Below, in pieces: positions 1 through 8,940 of a stretch of DNA of 59,414 nt (its first letter is position 1; each line of letters starts with the position of its first letter). The DNA lies in assembly GCA_031291325.1 (NCBI GenBank), contig JARLJG010000014.1:1-59414 (forward strand), written 5' to 3'. Position numbers and translations under genes: made by a program. Under the pieces are notes generated by a model. That model did no database searches. It saw only the letters and a program-made list of their open reading frames with translations, and was not told the DNA's origin. This stretch comes from Burkholderiaceae bacterium (lineage in GTDB: Bacteria > Pseudomonadota > Gammaproteobacteria > Burkholderiales > Burkholderiaceae_D).

Positions 1-509
1 GGGGGACGCGCAAGTGGTCGCCGAAACCGGCTGCCCGTGCCCGCTCCGCGGGCGTCGACCGAAGGCCGCGCTCTGCTTGAGAGCACTTAAAACCGGAGGC
101 AGTGCCTAAGCAAGACGTTGATAGCGAGCGCTCTGTTTTTTTCCGGGAGAAAATCGTCGCGGCTCAGGCATTTCGCGCATTTTGCGTTCGTCAGGTAACG
201 CTGCAAACTGCCATACGAAACAGTTACTTACAAGGGGGATAAATTCGGCGGTGCGGGTAAGGAACCAGTTCCGTGCGGTTGGGTCTACTTTAATACGCAC
301 TTTGGCCGTGACCTGCGCATGTAAGTTTGGTATTGCTCATACCGGGTTAGATGTACACAGGTCATTTCGAGCAACTTGGAGGGAGGTCAAGGGGTTCGAA
401 AGTTATCTCACATTGCCGACCGACCGACCAATAAATCAATTATCAGTTCAAAATGGACCTTGCGGGAGTTAAACATGATGAAGCACATATGGATGGCCGT
501 ATCCTTTGT

Positions 510-825
510 GGTTCTGTCGCAATAGCGAATCCAAGGCGGATTTTTGGCAGGCGGATTCCGCCCTTCATTAAGCAGGACGTATTTTTCCTGCCAAAGCATA
601 AAATTGGTCGGCAAAAGACAGATCATCTGCGCCTTCCATCATCAGTTGGCCCTTGCGAATCATATGCATGAGTTCGATACCAACGCACGCAGGTCAGCAT
701 GACTTCGAGCGGATAATGCAGTCGCTTGATTACCCTGTTACCTTGTGTAGTGCGTCTATCATTGCCTAAATTACGAATTTTGTCGGACCGGCGGTTTAAC
801 AGAGACGGCTTATTGCGACAGAACC
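510..825 (-). mobile_element. deletion derivative of an IS6-family insertion sequence
   Basis: A perfect 15-bp terminal inverted repeat bounds the element: GGTTCTGTCGCAATA at 510-524 and its reverse complement at 811-825. Between the ends lie only the first and last pieces of an IS6-family transposase on the minus strand, so about 180 codons from the middle are gone and the element is 316 bp instead of roughly 800-850. Terminal repeats beginning GGTTCTGTCGCAA and the transposase pieces both fit the IS6 family, as recalled rather than searched. No 8-bp target duplication is visible at the junctions, which could mean decay or insertion by cointegrate resolution. With both ends intact it could still be moved by a related transposase supplied in trans. 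Confidence 0.75.
568..745 (-). pseudogene. IS6-family transposase remnant, internally deleted and frameshifted
   Basis: Reading the minus strand, 733-677 encodes KRLHYPLEVMLTCVRWY, which matches the extreme N-terminal region of IS6-family transposases. At 676-675 the match shifts by one frame and continues as ELMHMIRKGQLMMEGADD followed by LSFADQFYALA, the usual C-terminal end, stopping at TAA (570-568). The whole DDE catalytic core and its helix-turn-helix are missing. The two fragments join directly, so one deletion with imperfect ends explains the structure. It cannot be active. The N-terminal start is not defined; 745 is approximate. Confidence 0.75.
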
Positions 826-1006
826 AATCCTGCACGTCGTGCTGATTACCTGGCTCTTCCAGTCCTGGGATGATTTTTTTACAAAGGGCGGTTTCAAGTA
901 TCAGTCTGAAATTTCCCGCTCCGATCCACACAATTCCACAGCTAAATTCGCTCGAAACTAGCTTTTGTTAGCATCATCCTGTTCGTTATGTGAACATGGT
1001 GAGAGC

Positions 1007-1040
1007 TCCGACTGACTTTATCCGTCGTTCCGACTGACTT
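1007..1040. repeat. short direct repeat, 12 bp, 22-bp period
   Basis: TCCGACTGACTT occurs at 1007-1018 and again at 1029-1040, with a weaker third version (GGCTGACTA) following at about 1052-1060. Spaced repeats of this kind can be transposase-binding sites at the end of an insertion sequence, and an IS6 relic lies just upstream, but I see no transposase coding next to them. Function unknown. Confidence 0.4.
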
Positions 1041-1259
1041 AATTGGTTAGCGGCTGACTATATTGTGTAAGGTCATCACCCCGGCTTTTTACAATTCTCC
1101 CAAATTCAGTAAACACATGTGTTTATCTGAGATCCAGCTTTCACTAAATCCGGTAAGTACTTAATTATCCTGGATATTTGTCTAACGTGGCACGTTGATG
1201 CTGTCCCCTAAGTCCTTGACTTCATTGAAAAATTCGTTGTTTTTACTTATTAATAACGC

Positions 1260-1288
1260 TTGACCGTACTTTGCGCTTCCACTAAAGT
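1260..1288 (+). promoter_or_regulatory. sigma-70 promoter of the dcw cluster (Pmra)
   Basis: TTGACC at 1260-1265 matches the -35 consensus at five of six positions. A 17-bp spacer separates it from TAAAGT at 1283-1288, which matches the -10 consensus at four of six. Transcription would begin near 1295, leaving a leader of about 100 nt before mraZ. The -10 element runs into the MraZ-type repeats, so binding there should block initiation. This is the only good promoter I see close to mraZ. Confidence 0.6.
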
Positions 1289-1322
1289 GGGCGGCAGTGT
1301 GAAAAAGTGTTTTTTTGTGGGG
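1287..1322 (+). promoter_or_regulatory. MraZ-type operator: four direct repeats, exact 10-bp period
   Basis: GTGGG (1287), GTGTG (1297), GTGTT (1307) and GTGGG (1317) recur exactly every 10 bp, so all four face the same side of the helix. In Escherichia coli MraZ binds direct TGGGN repeats separated by 5 bp upstream of its own gene, which is the same 10-bp period. The outer two copies here fit that consensus and the inner two are degenerate. The repeats overlap the -10 element and the start point, as expected for autorepression of the cluster. Confidence 0.7.
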
Positions 1323-1397
1323 AATTTTACGAATTTTTACGCAATAAGCATTGATAACAACGATTAGCTAATTTCCAATGACGAGGGGGAAGCCAAG

Positions 1398-1826
1398 GTG
1401 TTTCAAGGGGCGTCCGCATTAAATCTCGATGCCAAGGGCCGCATGTCGATTCCGGCCAAGCATCGCGACGCGCTGTTTATTCAGTGCGAAGGACGGGTCA
1501 CGCTCACAAAACATCCGCATGGCTGCCTGTTGTTTTTCCCGCGCCCGGTATGGGAAAGCCATCGCGAGCAGATTGCCGCGTGGCCGATGTCGGCACGCGC
1601 CTGGCAGCGCATTTTCCTGGGCAACGCGTCCGATGTCGAACTGGATTCGGCGGGGCGGATTTTGATTGCGCCGGAATTGCGCAGCGCGGCCGGTCTGGCG
1701 CGCGATGTCATGTTGTTGGGAATGGGAAGTCATTTTGAAATCTGGGATGCCGCCAAGCTCGCCGACAGCGAAGCGCAAGCGATTGCCGAAGGCATGCCCG
1801 ACGTGCTTAACAATTTTTCATTCTGA
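1398..1826 (+). CDS. mraZ: transcriptional regulator MraZ
   Basis: MraZ is a DNA-binding regulator that represses its own operon, the dcw cluster it heads. The 142-residue product has the family's usual size and its two AbrB-like half domains: the first carries [10 protein letters not shown] at about residues 9-18, the second [11 protein letters not shown] near 77-87. These are the two DxxGR signatures of the fold, which assembles into rings. The start is GTG; a purine-rich GAGGGGGA at 1383-1390 lies 7 bases upstream. The gene ends 9 bases before rsmH. A repeat operator matching the MraZ site lies about 75-110 bp upstream, which supports autoregulation. Confidence 0.95.
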   Translation: MFQGASALNLDAKGRMSIPAKHRDALFIQCEGRVTLTKHPHGCLLFFPRPVWESHREQIAAWPMSARAWQRIFLGNASDVELDSAGRILIAPELRSAAGLARDVMLLGMGSHFEIWDAAKLADSEAQAIAEGMPDVLNNFSF

Positions 1827-1835
1827 CGGCCCGCG

Positions 1836-2813
1836 ATGAGTCAACTAGCGGTGCCAGTGTTTCAGCACCGAACGGTGTTGTTGGAAGAGGCTGTCGAGGC
1901 GTTGGATATTGCCGGACGGCGGGCAGACGGCATCTATGTCGACGGCACGTTCGGGCGTGGCGGGCATAGCGGCAGGATAGTGGGGAAGCTGGGCGAACAC
2001 GGGCGCTTGATCGCTTTCGACAAGGATGTGCAGGCGATTGCGACTGCGCAGCCGATGTTGTCCGACTCGCGCTTTGGCATCGTGCATGACAGTTTTGCGA
2101 CGATGGGCGAGGCGCTGGCGCAGCGCGGTGTGGCGCAGGTGGATGGGGTGTTGCTGGATTTGGGAATTTCTTCGCCGCAGGTCGACGATGCGACGCGCGG
2201 CTTCAGTTTCAGGCAGGATGGCCCGCTGGACATGCGCATGGATACCACGCGCGGCATCTCGGCGGCGGAGTGGCTGGCCACGGAAACCGAGCAAACGATC
2301 GAAAAGGTGATACGAGATTATGGGGAAGAACGGTTTGCTTTTCAGATTGCAAAGGCGATTGTTGCTAGCCGGGCAGTCGGGCCAATTTCAGGCACACGAC
2401 AGCTTGCCGAGATCGTGGCACACGCAGTCAAAACCCGCGAGAAGGGCAAAGATCCGGCCACTCGTACCTTTCAAGCTATCCGGATTTACATCAATAAAGA
2501 GCTTGAAGAACTCGAAATAGGATTGGCCGAGGCATATAGGATTCTGGCCCCGCATGGGAGATTGGTTGTGATCAGCTTTCATTCATTGGAAGATCGCATC
2601 GTCAAGCGCTTCATGGCCGCCAAGGTCAACGTCGCGCAGCCGGACCGCCGCCTGCCGATTCGTGCCGTCGATTTGCCGCAACCTGAAATGAAATTGCTGT
2701 TGAAAATGAAGCCGTCGGCGGCTGAAATTGCCGCCAATCCACGCGCGCGCTCCGCTGTGATGCGGGTGGCCGAGCGTTTGCCCGATGCGCTGCCGGCACG
2801 GGGGCGATCATGA
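1836..2813 (+). CDS. rsmH: 16S rRNA (cytosine(1402)-N(4))-methyltransferase RsmH
   Basis: RsmH (MraW) uses S-adenosylmethionine to methylate N4 of C1402 in the decoding centre of 16S rRNA. The 325-residue product has the family motifs in order: [10 protein letters not shown] at the N-terminus, the SAM-binding [12 protein letters not shown] near residue 35, [14 protein letters not shown] near residue 103, the inserted helical domain, and [13 protein letters not shown] near residue 245. Length is normal (about 310-325). It follows mraZ by 9 bases, and its stop overlaps the ftsL start by 4 bases (ATGA), which suggests coupling. Not itself a division gene, but fixed at this place in the cluster in most bacteria. 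Confidence 0.96.
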   Translation: MSQLAVPVFQHRTVLLEEAVEALDIAGRRADGIYVDGTFGRGGHSGRIVGKLGEHGRLIAFDKDVQAIATAQPMLSDSRFGIVHDSFATMGEALAQRGVAQVDGVLLDLGISSPQVDDATRGFSFRQDGPLDMRMDTTRGISAAEWLATETEQTIEKVIRDYGEERFAFQIAKAIVASRAVGPISGTRQLAEIVAHAVKTREKGKDPATRTFQAIRIYINKELEELEIGLAEAYRILAPHGRLVVISFHSLEDRIVKRFMAAKVNVAQPDRRLPIRAVDLPQPEMKLLLKMKPSAAEIAANPRARSAVMRVAERLPDALPARGRS

Positions 2814-3082
2814 GCGGGCGTCTGAATTTTGTTTTGCTGGCGCTGCTGGTTTTCTGCGCGTTGTCGCTGGTCAATGCCCAGTATCAGGCACGCCAGCTAT
2901 TCATCGAAATCGAGCGCGCGCAATCGCAGACGCGCCAGCTGGATATCGAGTGGTCGCAGCTGCAACTGGATCAATCCAGGCTGGGCTTGCACGCCCGCAT
3001 CGATGAGCTGGCGCGGCGCGATTTGAACATGGTGCCGGTCACGCACGAGCGCACCCAGTATATGACGATGGGGGCCAAATGA
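2810..3082 (+). CDS. ftsL: cell division protein FtsL
   Basis: FtsL is a small bitopic membrane protein that, with FtsB and FtsQ, relays the signal activating septal wall synthesis by FtsW and FtsI. The 90-residue product has a very short cytoplasmic tail, one membrane segment at about residues 4-24 ([20 protein letters not shown]) and a periplasmic heptad-rich helix ([20 protein letters not shown]) able to form a coiled coil. Sequence conservation in FtsL is low, so the call leans on topology, length and position between rsmH and ftsI. Both neighbours overlap it by 4 bases. Confidence 0.93.
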   Translation: MSGRLNFVLLALLVFCALSLVNAQYQARQLFIEIERAQSQTRQLDIEWSQLQLDQSRLGLHARIDELARRDLNMVPVTHERTQYMTMGAK

Positions 3083-4851
3083 CGCGCAGCAGCGCACGCA
3101 CGGCGGCCGCCAAGGGCGTGCCGTTTTCCGCCAGCCCGGTGCTGGCGGTGCAATTGCCGGCGTGGCGCTCGCGGGTGGTGTTGTTCGTCTTGTTTGCGGC
3201 TTTCTTCGCGCTGATCGCGCGCGCACTGTGGCTGCAGGGAATTTCCACGGAATTTTTGCAAAAGCAGGGCGAATCGCGCTACGCCCGCACGCTGGAATTG
3301 CCGGCCACGCGCGGCAAGATCACCGACCGCAACGGCCAGGTGCTGGCATCGTCGATGCCGGTCAAGGCCATCTGGGCGATCCCGGACGACGTGCTGGAAG
3401 CGCCCAAGGAAAAGCTGGCCGAGTTGGCGCGCCTGCTCGACATGAGCGATGCCGAACTGCGCAGCAAGCTCGATTCCGATCGCAGTTTCGTCTACCTGAA
3501 GCGCCAGGTCGAGCAAGAAACGGTCGACCGGATCAAGAAGCTCGGCATCGACGGCATCGACACGCGCGAGGAATACAAGCGCTTTTATCCTGAAGGCAGC
3601 GTCACCTCGCACGTGGTCGGCTTTACCAGCGTCGAAGACGCCGGGCAGGACGGCATGGAGTTGGCGCAGCAAAAAACGCTGGTCGGCACGACCGGCAGCC
3701 GGCGCGTCATCAAGGATAGGATCGGCCACATCGTCGAAGACATCCAGTCGCCCCTGAATCACGAACCGCACGACGGCAAGGATTTGGCGCTGTCGATCGA
3801 CAGCAAGATCCAGTACATCGCTTTCACCAAGCTGAAAGAGGCAGTCGAAAAATACCAGGCCAAGGCCGGCGGCATCGTGGTGCTGGACGTGAAAACCGGC
3901 GAAGTGCTGGCGCTGGCGAATCTGCCGACTTACGACCCCAACAATCGCGCAGTCCTGACCGGCGCGCAATTGCGCAACCGGGTCATGACCGATACCTTCG
4001 AGCCGGGTTCGACCATGAAGCCGTTTACGGTGGCGCTGGCGCTCGACACCAATCGCGTCACGCCCAGCACGACCTTTCAGACTTCGCCCGGCGTGATGGC
4101 CATCGGCCCGGCGTTGATCCACGACTCGCACCCGCACGGGGTGTTGTCGGTCGCGCAAATCATTGAAAAGTCGTCGAATATCGGCACCGCCAAGATTGCG
4201 TTGAGCTTGCCGGCCGAGGAAATGTGGGACATGTTTACGACGGTCGGCTTCGGCCAGGCGCCGAAATTCGGCTTTCCGGGCGCGGTGGCGGGGCGCGTGC
4301 GTCCCTTCAAGTCGTGGCGTCCGATCGAACAGGCGACCATGAGCTACGGGCAGGGCGTTTCGGTGTCGCTGATTCAATTGGCGCGCGCCTATATGATTTT
4401 TGCGCGCGACGGCGACGAGATTCCGCTGTCGTTCCAAAGAGTCGACGAAGCGCCGGTCGGCCGGCGCGTGATCTCCGTCAAGACCGCCCGCGAAATGCGC
4501 GCGATGCTGGAGACCGTGGCCAGTCCGACCGGCACCGCGCCGAAAGCGCAGGTGCCTGGATATCGGGTCGGCGGCAAGACTGGCACGGCGTACAAAGTGG
4601 TCGGCGGCGTGTATGCGATGCCGCGCCGTTACGTGGCGACCTTTGCCGGTTTTGCGCCGGCCTCCGATCCGCGCCTGATTATCGCGGTGATGATCGACGA
4701 GCCGGGCGGAGCCTTGCATTTCGGCGGCGACGTCGCCGCGCCGGTGTTTTCCGATGTCGCGGCCAACGCGTTGCGCTCGATGAATATCGCGCCCGATTCC
4801 AGCGTGACCAATATCGTGGTGCCGACCGACGGCTCCGAGGAGGCCATGTGA
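3079..4851 (+). CDS. ftsI: peptidoglycan D,D-transpeptidase FtsI (PBP3)
   Basis: FtsI cross-links septal peptidoglycan as partner of FtsW. The 590-residue protein has one N-terminal membrane anchor at about residues 32-50, a PBP dimerisation domain with the RGKITDRNG motif (about 78-86), and a class B transpeptidase domain. All three penicillin-binding motifs are present: STMK at 311-314 (nucleophile S311), SSN at 365-367 and KTG at 500-502. Length matches the family. It overlaps ftsL by 4 bases, and its TGA shares one base with the murE start. No sign of truncation. Confidence 0.97.
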   Translation: MTRSSARTAAAKGVPFSASPVLAVQLPAWRSRVVLFVLFAAFFALIARALWLQGISTEFLQKQGESRYARTLELPATRGKITDRNGQVLASSMPVKAIWAIPDDVLEAPKEKLAELARLLDMSDAELRSKLDSDRSFVYLKRQVEQETVDRIKKLGIDGIDTREEYKRFYPEGSVTSHVVGFTSVEDAGQDGMELAQQKTLVGTTGSRRVIKDRIGHIVEDIQSPLNHEPHDGKDLALSIDSKIQYIAFTKLKEAVEKYQAKAGGIVVLDVKTGEVLALANLPTYDPNNRAVLTGAQLRNRVMTDTFEPGSTMKPFTVALALDTNRVTPSTTFQTSPGVMAIGPALIHDSHPHGVLSVAQIIEKSSNIGTAKIALSLPAEEMWDMFTTVGFGQAPKFGFPGAVAGRVRPFKSWRPIEQATMSYGQGVSVSLIQLARAYMIFARDGDEIPLSFQRVDEAPVGRRVISVKTAREMRAMLETVASPTGTAPKAQVPGYRVGGKTGTAYKVVGGVYAMPRRYVATFAGFAPASDPRLIIAVMIDEPGGALHFGGDVAAPVFSDVAANALRSMNIAPDSSVTNIVVPTDGSEEAM

Positions 4852-6377
4852 TGCGGCTGACTGCGGCGCAAGTGATTGCGAAAATGAATTGGCTGCGCAA
4901 GATTGCGCCCAATGCGCAACTGTCGGCGGATTCGCGCACGATTGCGGCGGGCGACGTGTTTATCGCCTACCCGGTGCCCGGCGCCGATGGCCGCAAACAT
5001 ATCGAACATGCGATTGCGCAAGGCGCGGTCGCGGTCTGGTACGACCCGGATGGCTTCGACTGGCCGGCGGCCTGGGCGCTGCCGCACTTGGCCGTCGCCA
5101 GGCTGGGCAGCGTCGCCGGCCAATTGGCCAACGCCTTTTACGGCCAGCCGGATTGCGCAATGTTTACCGTCGCGGTGACCGGCACCAACGGCAAGACTTC
5201 GTGCACGCAATGGCTGGGCAGCGCGCTGTCGCGGCTGGGCGAACCGACTGCGGTGATCGGCACGCTTGGCGTCGGCTTGTACAAGAACGGCGCGCCCGAC
5301 AGCTTTCAGGTCACCGGCTACACCACGCCGGATGCGGTGCAGTTGCAACGGCATTTGGCCAACTTGCGCGACGTCGGCGCGACTGCGCTGGCGATCGAAG
5401 CGTCGTCGATCGGCTTGCATCAGGCACGGCTGGACGGCACCCATTTCGATGTGGCGCTGTTTACCAACTTTACGCGCGATCATCTGGATTATCACGGCGA
5501 CGAGGCGGCCTATGAAGCCGCCAAGACCGCACTGTTCAACTGGCCCGGATTGCAGCATGCGGTAATCAACCTGGACGACGACATGGGAATGCGGCTGGTC
5601 AAGCATCTGCGGCGCGTTGCGCCGACCGTCTCGATCATCGGCTACACCGTGCAAGGCAAGTCCGCCGATGGTGTCGCCGTGATCAGCGCCAGCGATATCC
5701 GCAGCACGCAGTCCGGCACGGCGTTCCATCTGGTCTCGCCATTCGGTTCTTGTCTGCTGAAAACGCAGATGGTCGGCTTGTTCAACGTCAGCAATGTGCT
5801 GGGCGTGATCGGCGCATTGCTCGCCAAACGTTTCGCGTGGCGGCCGATGATCGAGGCGGTGGAAGCCTTGACGGCGGTTCCCGGACGCATGCAGCGGGTC
5901 GGCGGGCCGGACGCGCCGCTGGTCGTCATCGACTACGCGCATACGCCCGATGCATTGGAAAAGACGCTGGCGACGCTGCGCCAGGTGGCGCAGCAGCGCG
6001 GCGGCGAATTATGGTGCGTATTCGGCTGCGGCGGCGACCGCGACCCCGGCAAGCGGCCGCAGATGGGGGCCATCGCGCTGGCGGCCGATCATGTGGTGGT
6101 CACCAGCGATAATCCGCGCGGCGAAGAGCCGGCTGCGATCATTGCGCAAATCGTCGCCGGCATGGGGGCGGCAAAACAGCCGCCGCAAGTATTCGAAGAT
6201 CGCGCCGGCGCAATTTTGTGGGCGGTCAAGCGCGCCGCCAAGACCGATGTGGTGCTGCTGGCCGGCAAGGGTCACGAAGCCTACCAGGAAATCAAGGGTC
6301 GCAAGCTGCCCTTCCTCGATGCCGACCATGCCGCGCTGGCATTGGCGGCGCGCGTGACGATGAAGGGGAATGGCTGA
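4851..6377 (+). CDS. murE: UDP-MurNAc-L-Ala-D-Glu:meso-diaminopimelate ligase MurE
   Basis: MurE is the cytoplasmic Mur ligase that adds meso-diaminopimelate to UDP-MurNAc-L-Ala-D-Glu. I place the start at ATG 4851 (TGATG overlap with ftsI) although the frame stays open further upstream; this gives a normal 508 residues. Motifs: ATP-binding GTNGKT at 111-116, NFTRDHLDYHG in the central domain, DYAHTPDALEKTL in the third domain, and DNPR at 420-423, which is the signature of DAP-adding rather than lysine-adding enzymes. The stop overlaps murF in the same TGATG way. Confidence 0.96.
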   Translation: MRLTAAQVIAKMNWLRKIAPNAQLSADSRTIAAGDVFIAYPVPGADGRKHIEHAIAQGAVAVWYDPDGFDWPAAWALPHLAVARLGSVAGQLANAFYGQPDCAMFTVAVTGTNGKTSCTQWLGSALSRLGEPTAVIGTLGVGLYKNGAPDSFQVTGYTTPDAVQLQRHLANLRDVGATALAIEASSIGLHQARLDGTHFDVALFTNFTRDHLDYHGDEAAYEAAKTALFNWPGLQHAVINLDDDMGMRLVKHLRRVAPTVSIIGYTVQGKSADGVAVISASDIRSTQSGTAFHLVSPFGSCLLKTQMVGLFNVSNVLGVIGALLAKRFAWRPMIEAVEALTAVPGRMQRVGGPDAPLVVIDYAHTPDALEKTLATLRQVAQQRGGELWCVFGCGGDRDPGKRPQMGAIALAADHVVVTSDNPRGEEPAAIIAQIVAGMGAAKQPPQVFEDRAGAILWAVKRAAKTDVVLLAGKGHEAYQEIKGRKLPFLDADHAALALAARVTMKGNG

Positions 6378-7753
6378 TGCAATCCACATTATTCGATTTG
6401 CAGCCCTGGCTGAGCGGCGCGACCGCCAGTGCCGATGCGCCATTCGACGGCGTCTCGACCGATAGCCGCAAGGTGGCGCCGGGCAACCTGTTCGTCGCCT
6501 TGCGCGGCGAGCGTTTCGACGCCCATGCATTCTTGCCGCAAGTGGCGCAGCAGGGCGCGGCTGCGGTGGTGGTCGAGCGCCGCCCCGAGGATTTGTCGAT
6601 TCCAGCCTTGGTGGTGCCGGACACCCGCATCGCATTGGCCGAGATCGCGCGCCATTGGCGGCGTCAATTTTCGCTGCCGGTGATCGGCGTGACCGGCAGC
6701 AACGGCAAGACCACGGTGAAGGAGATGATTGCGGCGATCCTGGCTGCGGCCTTGGGCGAAGGCAAATTTCTGGCGACTGCCGGCAATTTGAACAACGATA
6801 TCGGCGTGCCGCTGACGGTGCTGCGGTTCGACCAGAAATGCCGCGCAGCGGTGATCGAGCTGGGCATGAACCATCCGGGCGAAATCGCGGTATTGTCAGC
6901 CATCGCGCAGCCGACCGTGGGCCTGGTCAACAATGCGCAGCGCGAACACCAGGAATTCATGGCCAGCGTCGAGGCGGTGGCCAAGGAAAACGGCGACGTG
7001 TTGCGCGGCTTGCCGGCCAACGGCACGGCGGTGTTTCCAGCCGACGATCCGTTCACGCCGCTGTGGCGCGCCTATGCAAGCGAAGCCGGGCAGCGCACGA
7101 TTTCCACCTTCGGCTTTGCCGCCGATGCCGACGTGACTTGCGATTACACGCTGCAGGAATTCGGCAGCGACTTGCTGGTCAAGACCGCCGGGCAGCAGTT
7201 TCCGGTGCGCTTGGCCGCTGCCGGCTTGCATAACGTGCGCAATGCGCTGGCGGCGATTGCTTGCACCCTGGCAATCGATGTCGCGCCGGAAGCGGTTCAG
7301 CGCGGCATCGAATCGTTTGCGCCGGTGTCCGGGCGCTTGCAGCGCAAGACGGCAAAAATCGGCGCGCTGGTGATCGACGATACCTACAACGCCAATCCGG
7401 ATTCGGTGCGCGCCGCCATCGAGGTGCTGGCCAACGCAGCCGCGCCGCGCATCCTGGTGCTGGGCGACATGGGAGAAGTCGGCAACGAGGGCAAGAAGTT
7501 TCACGAAGAAATCGGCGCTTATGCGCGCGGGCGCAATATAGAACATTTGCTGACGCTGGGCGAACTGTCGCGCCATTGCAGCAGCGCCTTCGGCGCGCGC
7601 GCCCGGCATTACGACGATATCGAACAATTGCAGCAGGCGCTGCAAGGCATGGTGACGCCGGCCTCGACCATATTGGTCAAAGGCTCGCGTTTCATGAAAA
7701 TGGAGCGGGTGGTTCAGCACCTGCTTGGAACAGAAGAACAAGGATCGCATTAA
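6377..7753 (+). CDS. murF: UDP-MurNAc-tripeptide:D-alanyl-D-alanine ligase MurF
   Basis: MurF attaches the D-Ala-D-Ala dipeptide to the UDP-MurNAc-tripeptide, the last cytoplasmic step before the lipid carrier. The start at ATG 6377 gives 458 residues, normal for MurF. Visible features: N-terminal substrate-binding domain with [16 protein letters not shown], Mur ligase P-loop GSNGKTT at 107-113, central [10 protein letters not shown], and a C-terminal domain with [14 protein letters not shown] and LGDMGEVG. It overlaps murE by one base and is followed by mraY after one base. Confidence 0.96.
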   Translation: MQSTLFDLQPWLSGATASADAPFDGVSTDSRKVAPGNLFVALRGERFDAHAFLPQVAQQGAAAVVVERRPEDLSIPALVVPDTRIALAEIARHWRRQFSLPVIGVTGSNGKTTVKEMIAAILAAALGEGKFLATAGNLNNDIGVPLTVLRFDQKCRAAVIELGMNHPGEIAVLSAIAQPTVGLVNNAQREHQEFMASVEAVAKENGDVLRGLPANGTAVFPADDPFTPLWRAYASEAGQRTISTFGFAADADVTCDYTLQEFGSDLLVKTAGQQFPVRLAAAGLHNVRNALAAIACTLAIDVAPEAVQRGIESFAPVSGRLQRKTAKIGALVIDDTYNANPDSVRAAIEVLANAAAPRILVLGDMGEVGNEGKKFHEEIGAYARGRNIEHLLTLGELSRHCSSAFGARARHYDDIEQLQQALQGMVTPASTILVKGSRFMKMERVVQHLLGTEEQGSH

Positions 7754-7754
7754 T

Positions 7755-8924
7755 ATGTTGCTTTGGCTGGCGCAATACTTTCAACAAGACCTGGGGCCGT
7801 TGCGGGTCTTCAACTTCATCACCTTTCGGGCGGTGTTTGCGACCCTGACTGCGCTGGCGATCGGCTTGTTCGCCGGGCCGGCGGTGATCCGCATGCTGGC
7901 CCGCTTGAAGGTCGGGCAGGCGGTGCGCCAGGACGGCCCGCAGACGCATTTGATCAAGAGCGGCACGCCGACCATGGGCGGGGTCTTGATCCTGATCGCC
8001 ATCGGCGTCGCCACGCTGTTGTGGTGCGACCTGACCAACCGTTTTATCTGGCCGGTGTTGATCGTCACGCTCGGCTACGGCGCGGTCGGCTGGGTCGACG
8101 ATTATCGCAAAGTGGTGTACAAGGACCCGGAGGGCATGCGCTCGCGGGAAAAATATTTCTGGCAATCGCTGATCGGCATCATTGCCGCGCTGTACCTGGC
8201 GTTTTCGGTGTCCGCGCCGACCAACACCAAGGTGTGGGAATTGTTCAGCGCCTGGGTCGGTTCCGGCTTCAATATCGATTTGCCGCCCAAGGCCGACTTG
8301 ATCGTGCCGTTCTTCAAGACCGTCAGTTACCCGTTGGGCGTGTGGGGATTCATTGCGTTGACCTATTGCGTGATCGTCGGCAGCAGCAACGCAGTCAATT
8401 TTACCGATGGCCTGGACGGCTTGGCGATCATGCCGACCGTGATGGTCGGCACCGCGCTGGGCTTGTTCGCCTACCTGACCGGCAGCGCCGCGTACTCCAA
8501 ATACCTGTTCATCCCGCATATTCCGGGGGCCGGCGAATTGCTGATTTTTTGCGGCGCGATGGCCGGCGCGGGCTTGGCCTTCCTCTGGTACAACGCGCAT
8601 CCGGCGCAGGTGTTCATGGGCGATGTCGGCGCGTTGGCCCTGGGCGGCGCGCTGGGCACGATTGCCGTCATCGTGCGCCAGGAAATCGTCTTGTTCATCA
8701 TGGGCGGCATCTTCGTCGCCGAAACCGTGTCGGTGATGCTGCAAGTGTCCTATTTTAAGTATACCAAGATGCGTTATGGAACCGGGCGCCGCATCTTTTT
8801 GATGGCGCCGCTGCATCACCATTTCGAGCAAAAGGGTTGGAAGGAAACGCAGGTCGTGGTGCGTTTCTGGATCATCACGATGATGCTGGTGTTGTTTGGC
8901 TTGTCCACTTTGAAGCTACGTTGA
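7755..8924 (+). CDS. mraY: phospho-MurNAc-pentapeptide transferase MraY
   Basis: MraY transfers phospho-MurNAc-pentapeptide to undecaprenyl phosphate at the inner membrane, making lipid I. The 389-residue protein is strongly hydrophobic with about ten predicted membrane segments. The catalytic aspartate pair is at D115-D116 in [19 protein letters not shown] and the cytoplasmic HHHFE loop near the end are also present. I choose ATG 7755 (MLLWLAQYF), the usual start, over an in-frame ATG 30 bases upstream inside murF. A 16-base gap separates it from murD. Confidence 0.96.
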   Translation: MLLWLAQYFQQDLGPLRVFNFITFRAVFATLTALAIGLFAGPAVIRMLARLKVGQAVRQDGPQTHLIKSGTPTMGGVLILIAIGVATLLWCDLTNRFIWPVLIVTLGYGAVGWVDDYRKVVYKDPEGMRSREKYFWQSLIGIIAALYLAFSVSAPTNTKVWELFSAWVGSGFNIDLPPKADLIVPFFKTVSYPLGVWGFIALTYCVIVGSSNAVNFTDGLDGLAIMPTVMVGTALGLFAYLTGSAAYSKYLFIPHIPGAGELLIFCGAMAGAGLAFLWYNAHPAQVFMGDVGALALGGALGTIAVIVRQEIVLFIMGGIFVAETVSVMLQVSYFKYTKMRYGTGRRIFLMAPLHHHFEQKGWKETQVVVRFWIITMMLVLFGLSTLKLR

Positions 8925-8940
8925 AGAAGAACTTACGTCA

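Larger units (their letters stand above)
1..1259. other. gene-poor region upstream of the dcw cluster
   Basis: No intact gene can be supported here. The region is visibly richer in A and T than the dcw genes, and its reading frames are short and overlap on both strands. The first 109 bases stay open in one forward frame and end in TAA at 107-109. That could be the tail of a gene entering from the left, but the last 35 residues match nothing I recognise. Positions 510-825 hold an insertion sequence relic and 1007-1040 a short direct repeat, both listed separately. RNase P RNA lies upstream of mraZ in some relatives; I looked for its conserved segments and did not see them. Confidence 0.6.

Noticed and set aside
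1-1259. RNase P RNA upstream of mraZ
   Set aside because: I looked for the conserved core (GAAAGTCCGGGC-like and the matching 3' part) and found neither.
2971-4719. 582-codon open frame on the minus strand across ftsI
   Set aside because: It mirrors the ftsI codons, is rich in Arg, His and Gly, and has no family resemblance. It is a shadow of GC-rich third positions.
4224-4850. Long N-terminal extension of MurE
   Set aside because: The frame is open 209 codons upstream but overlaps ftsI throughout and has no MurE-like residues; ATG 4851 gives the family length and start.
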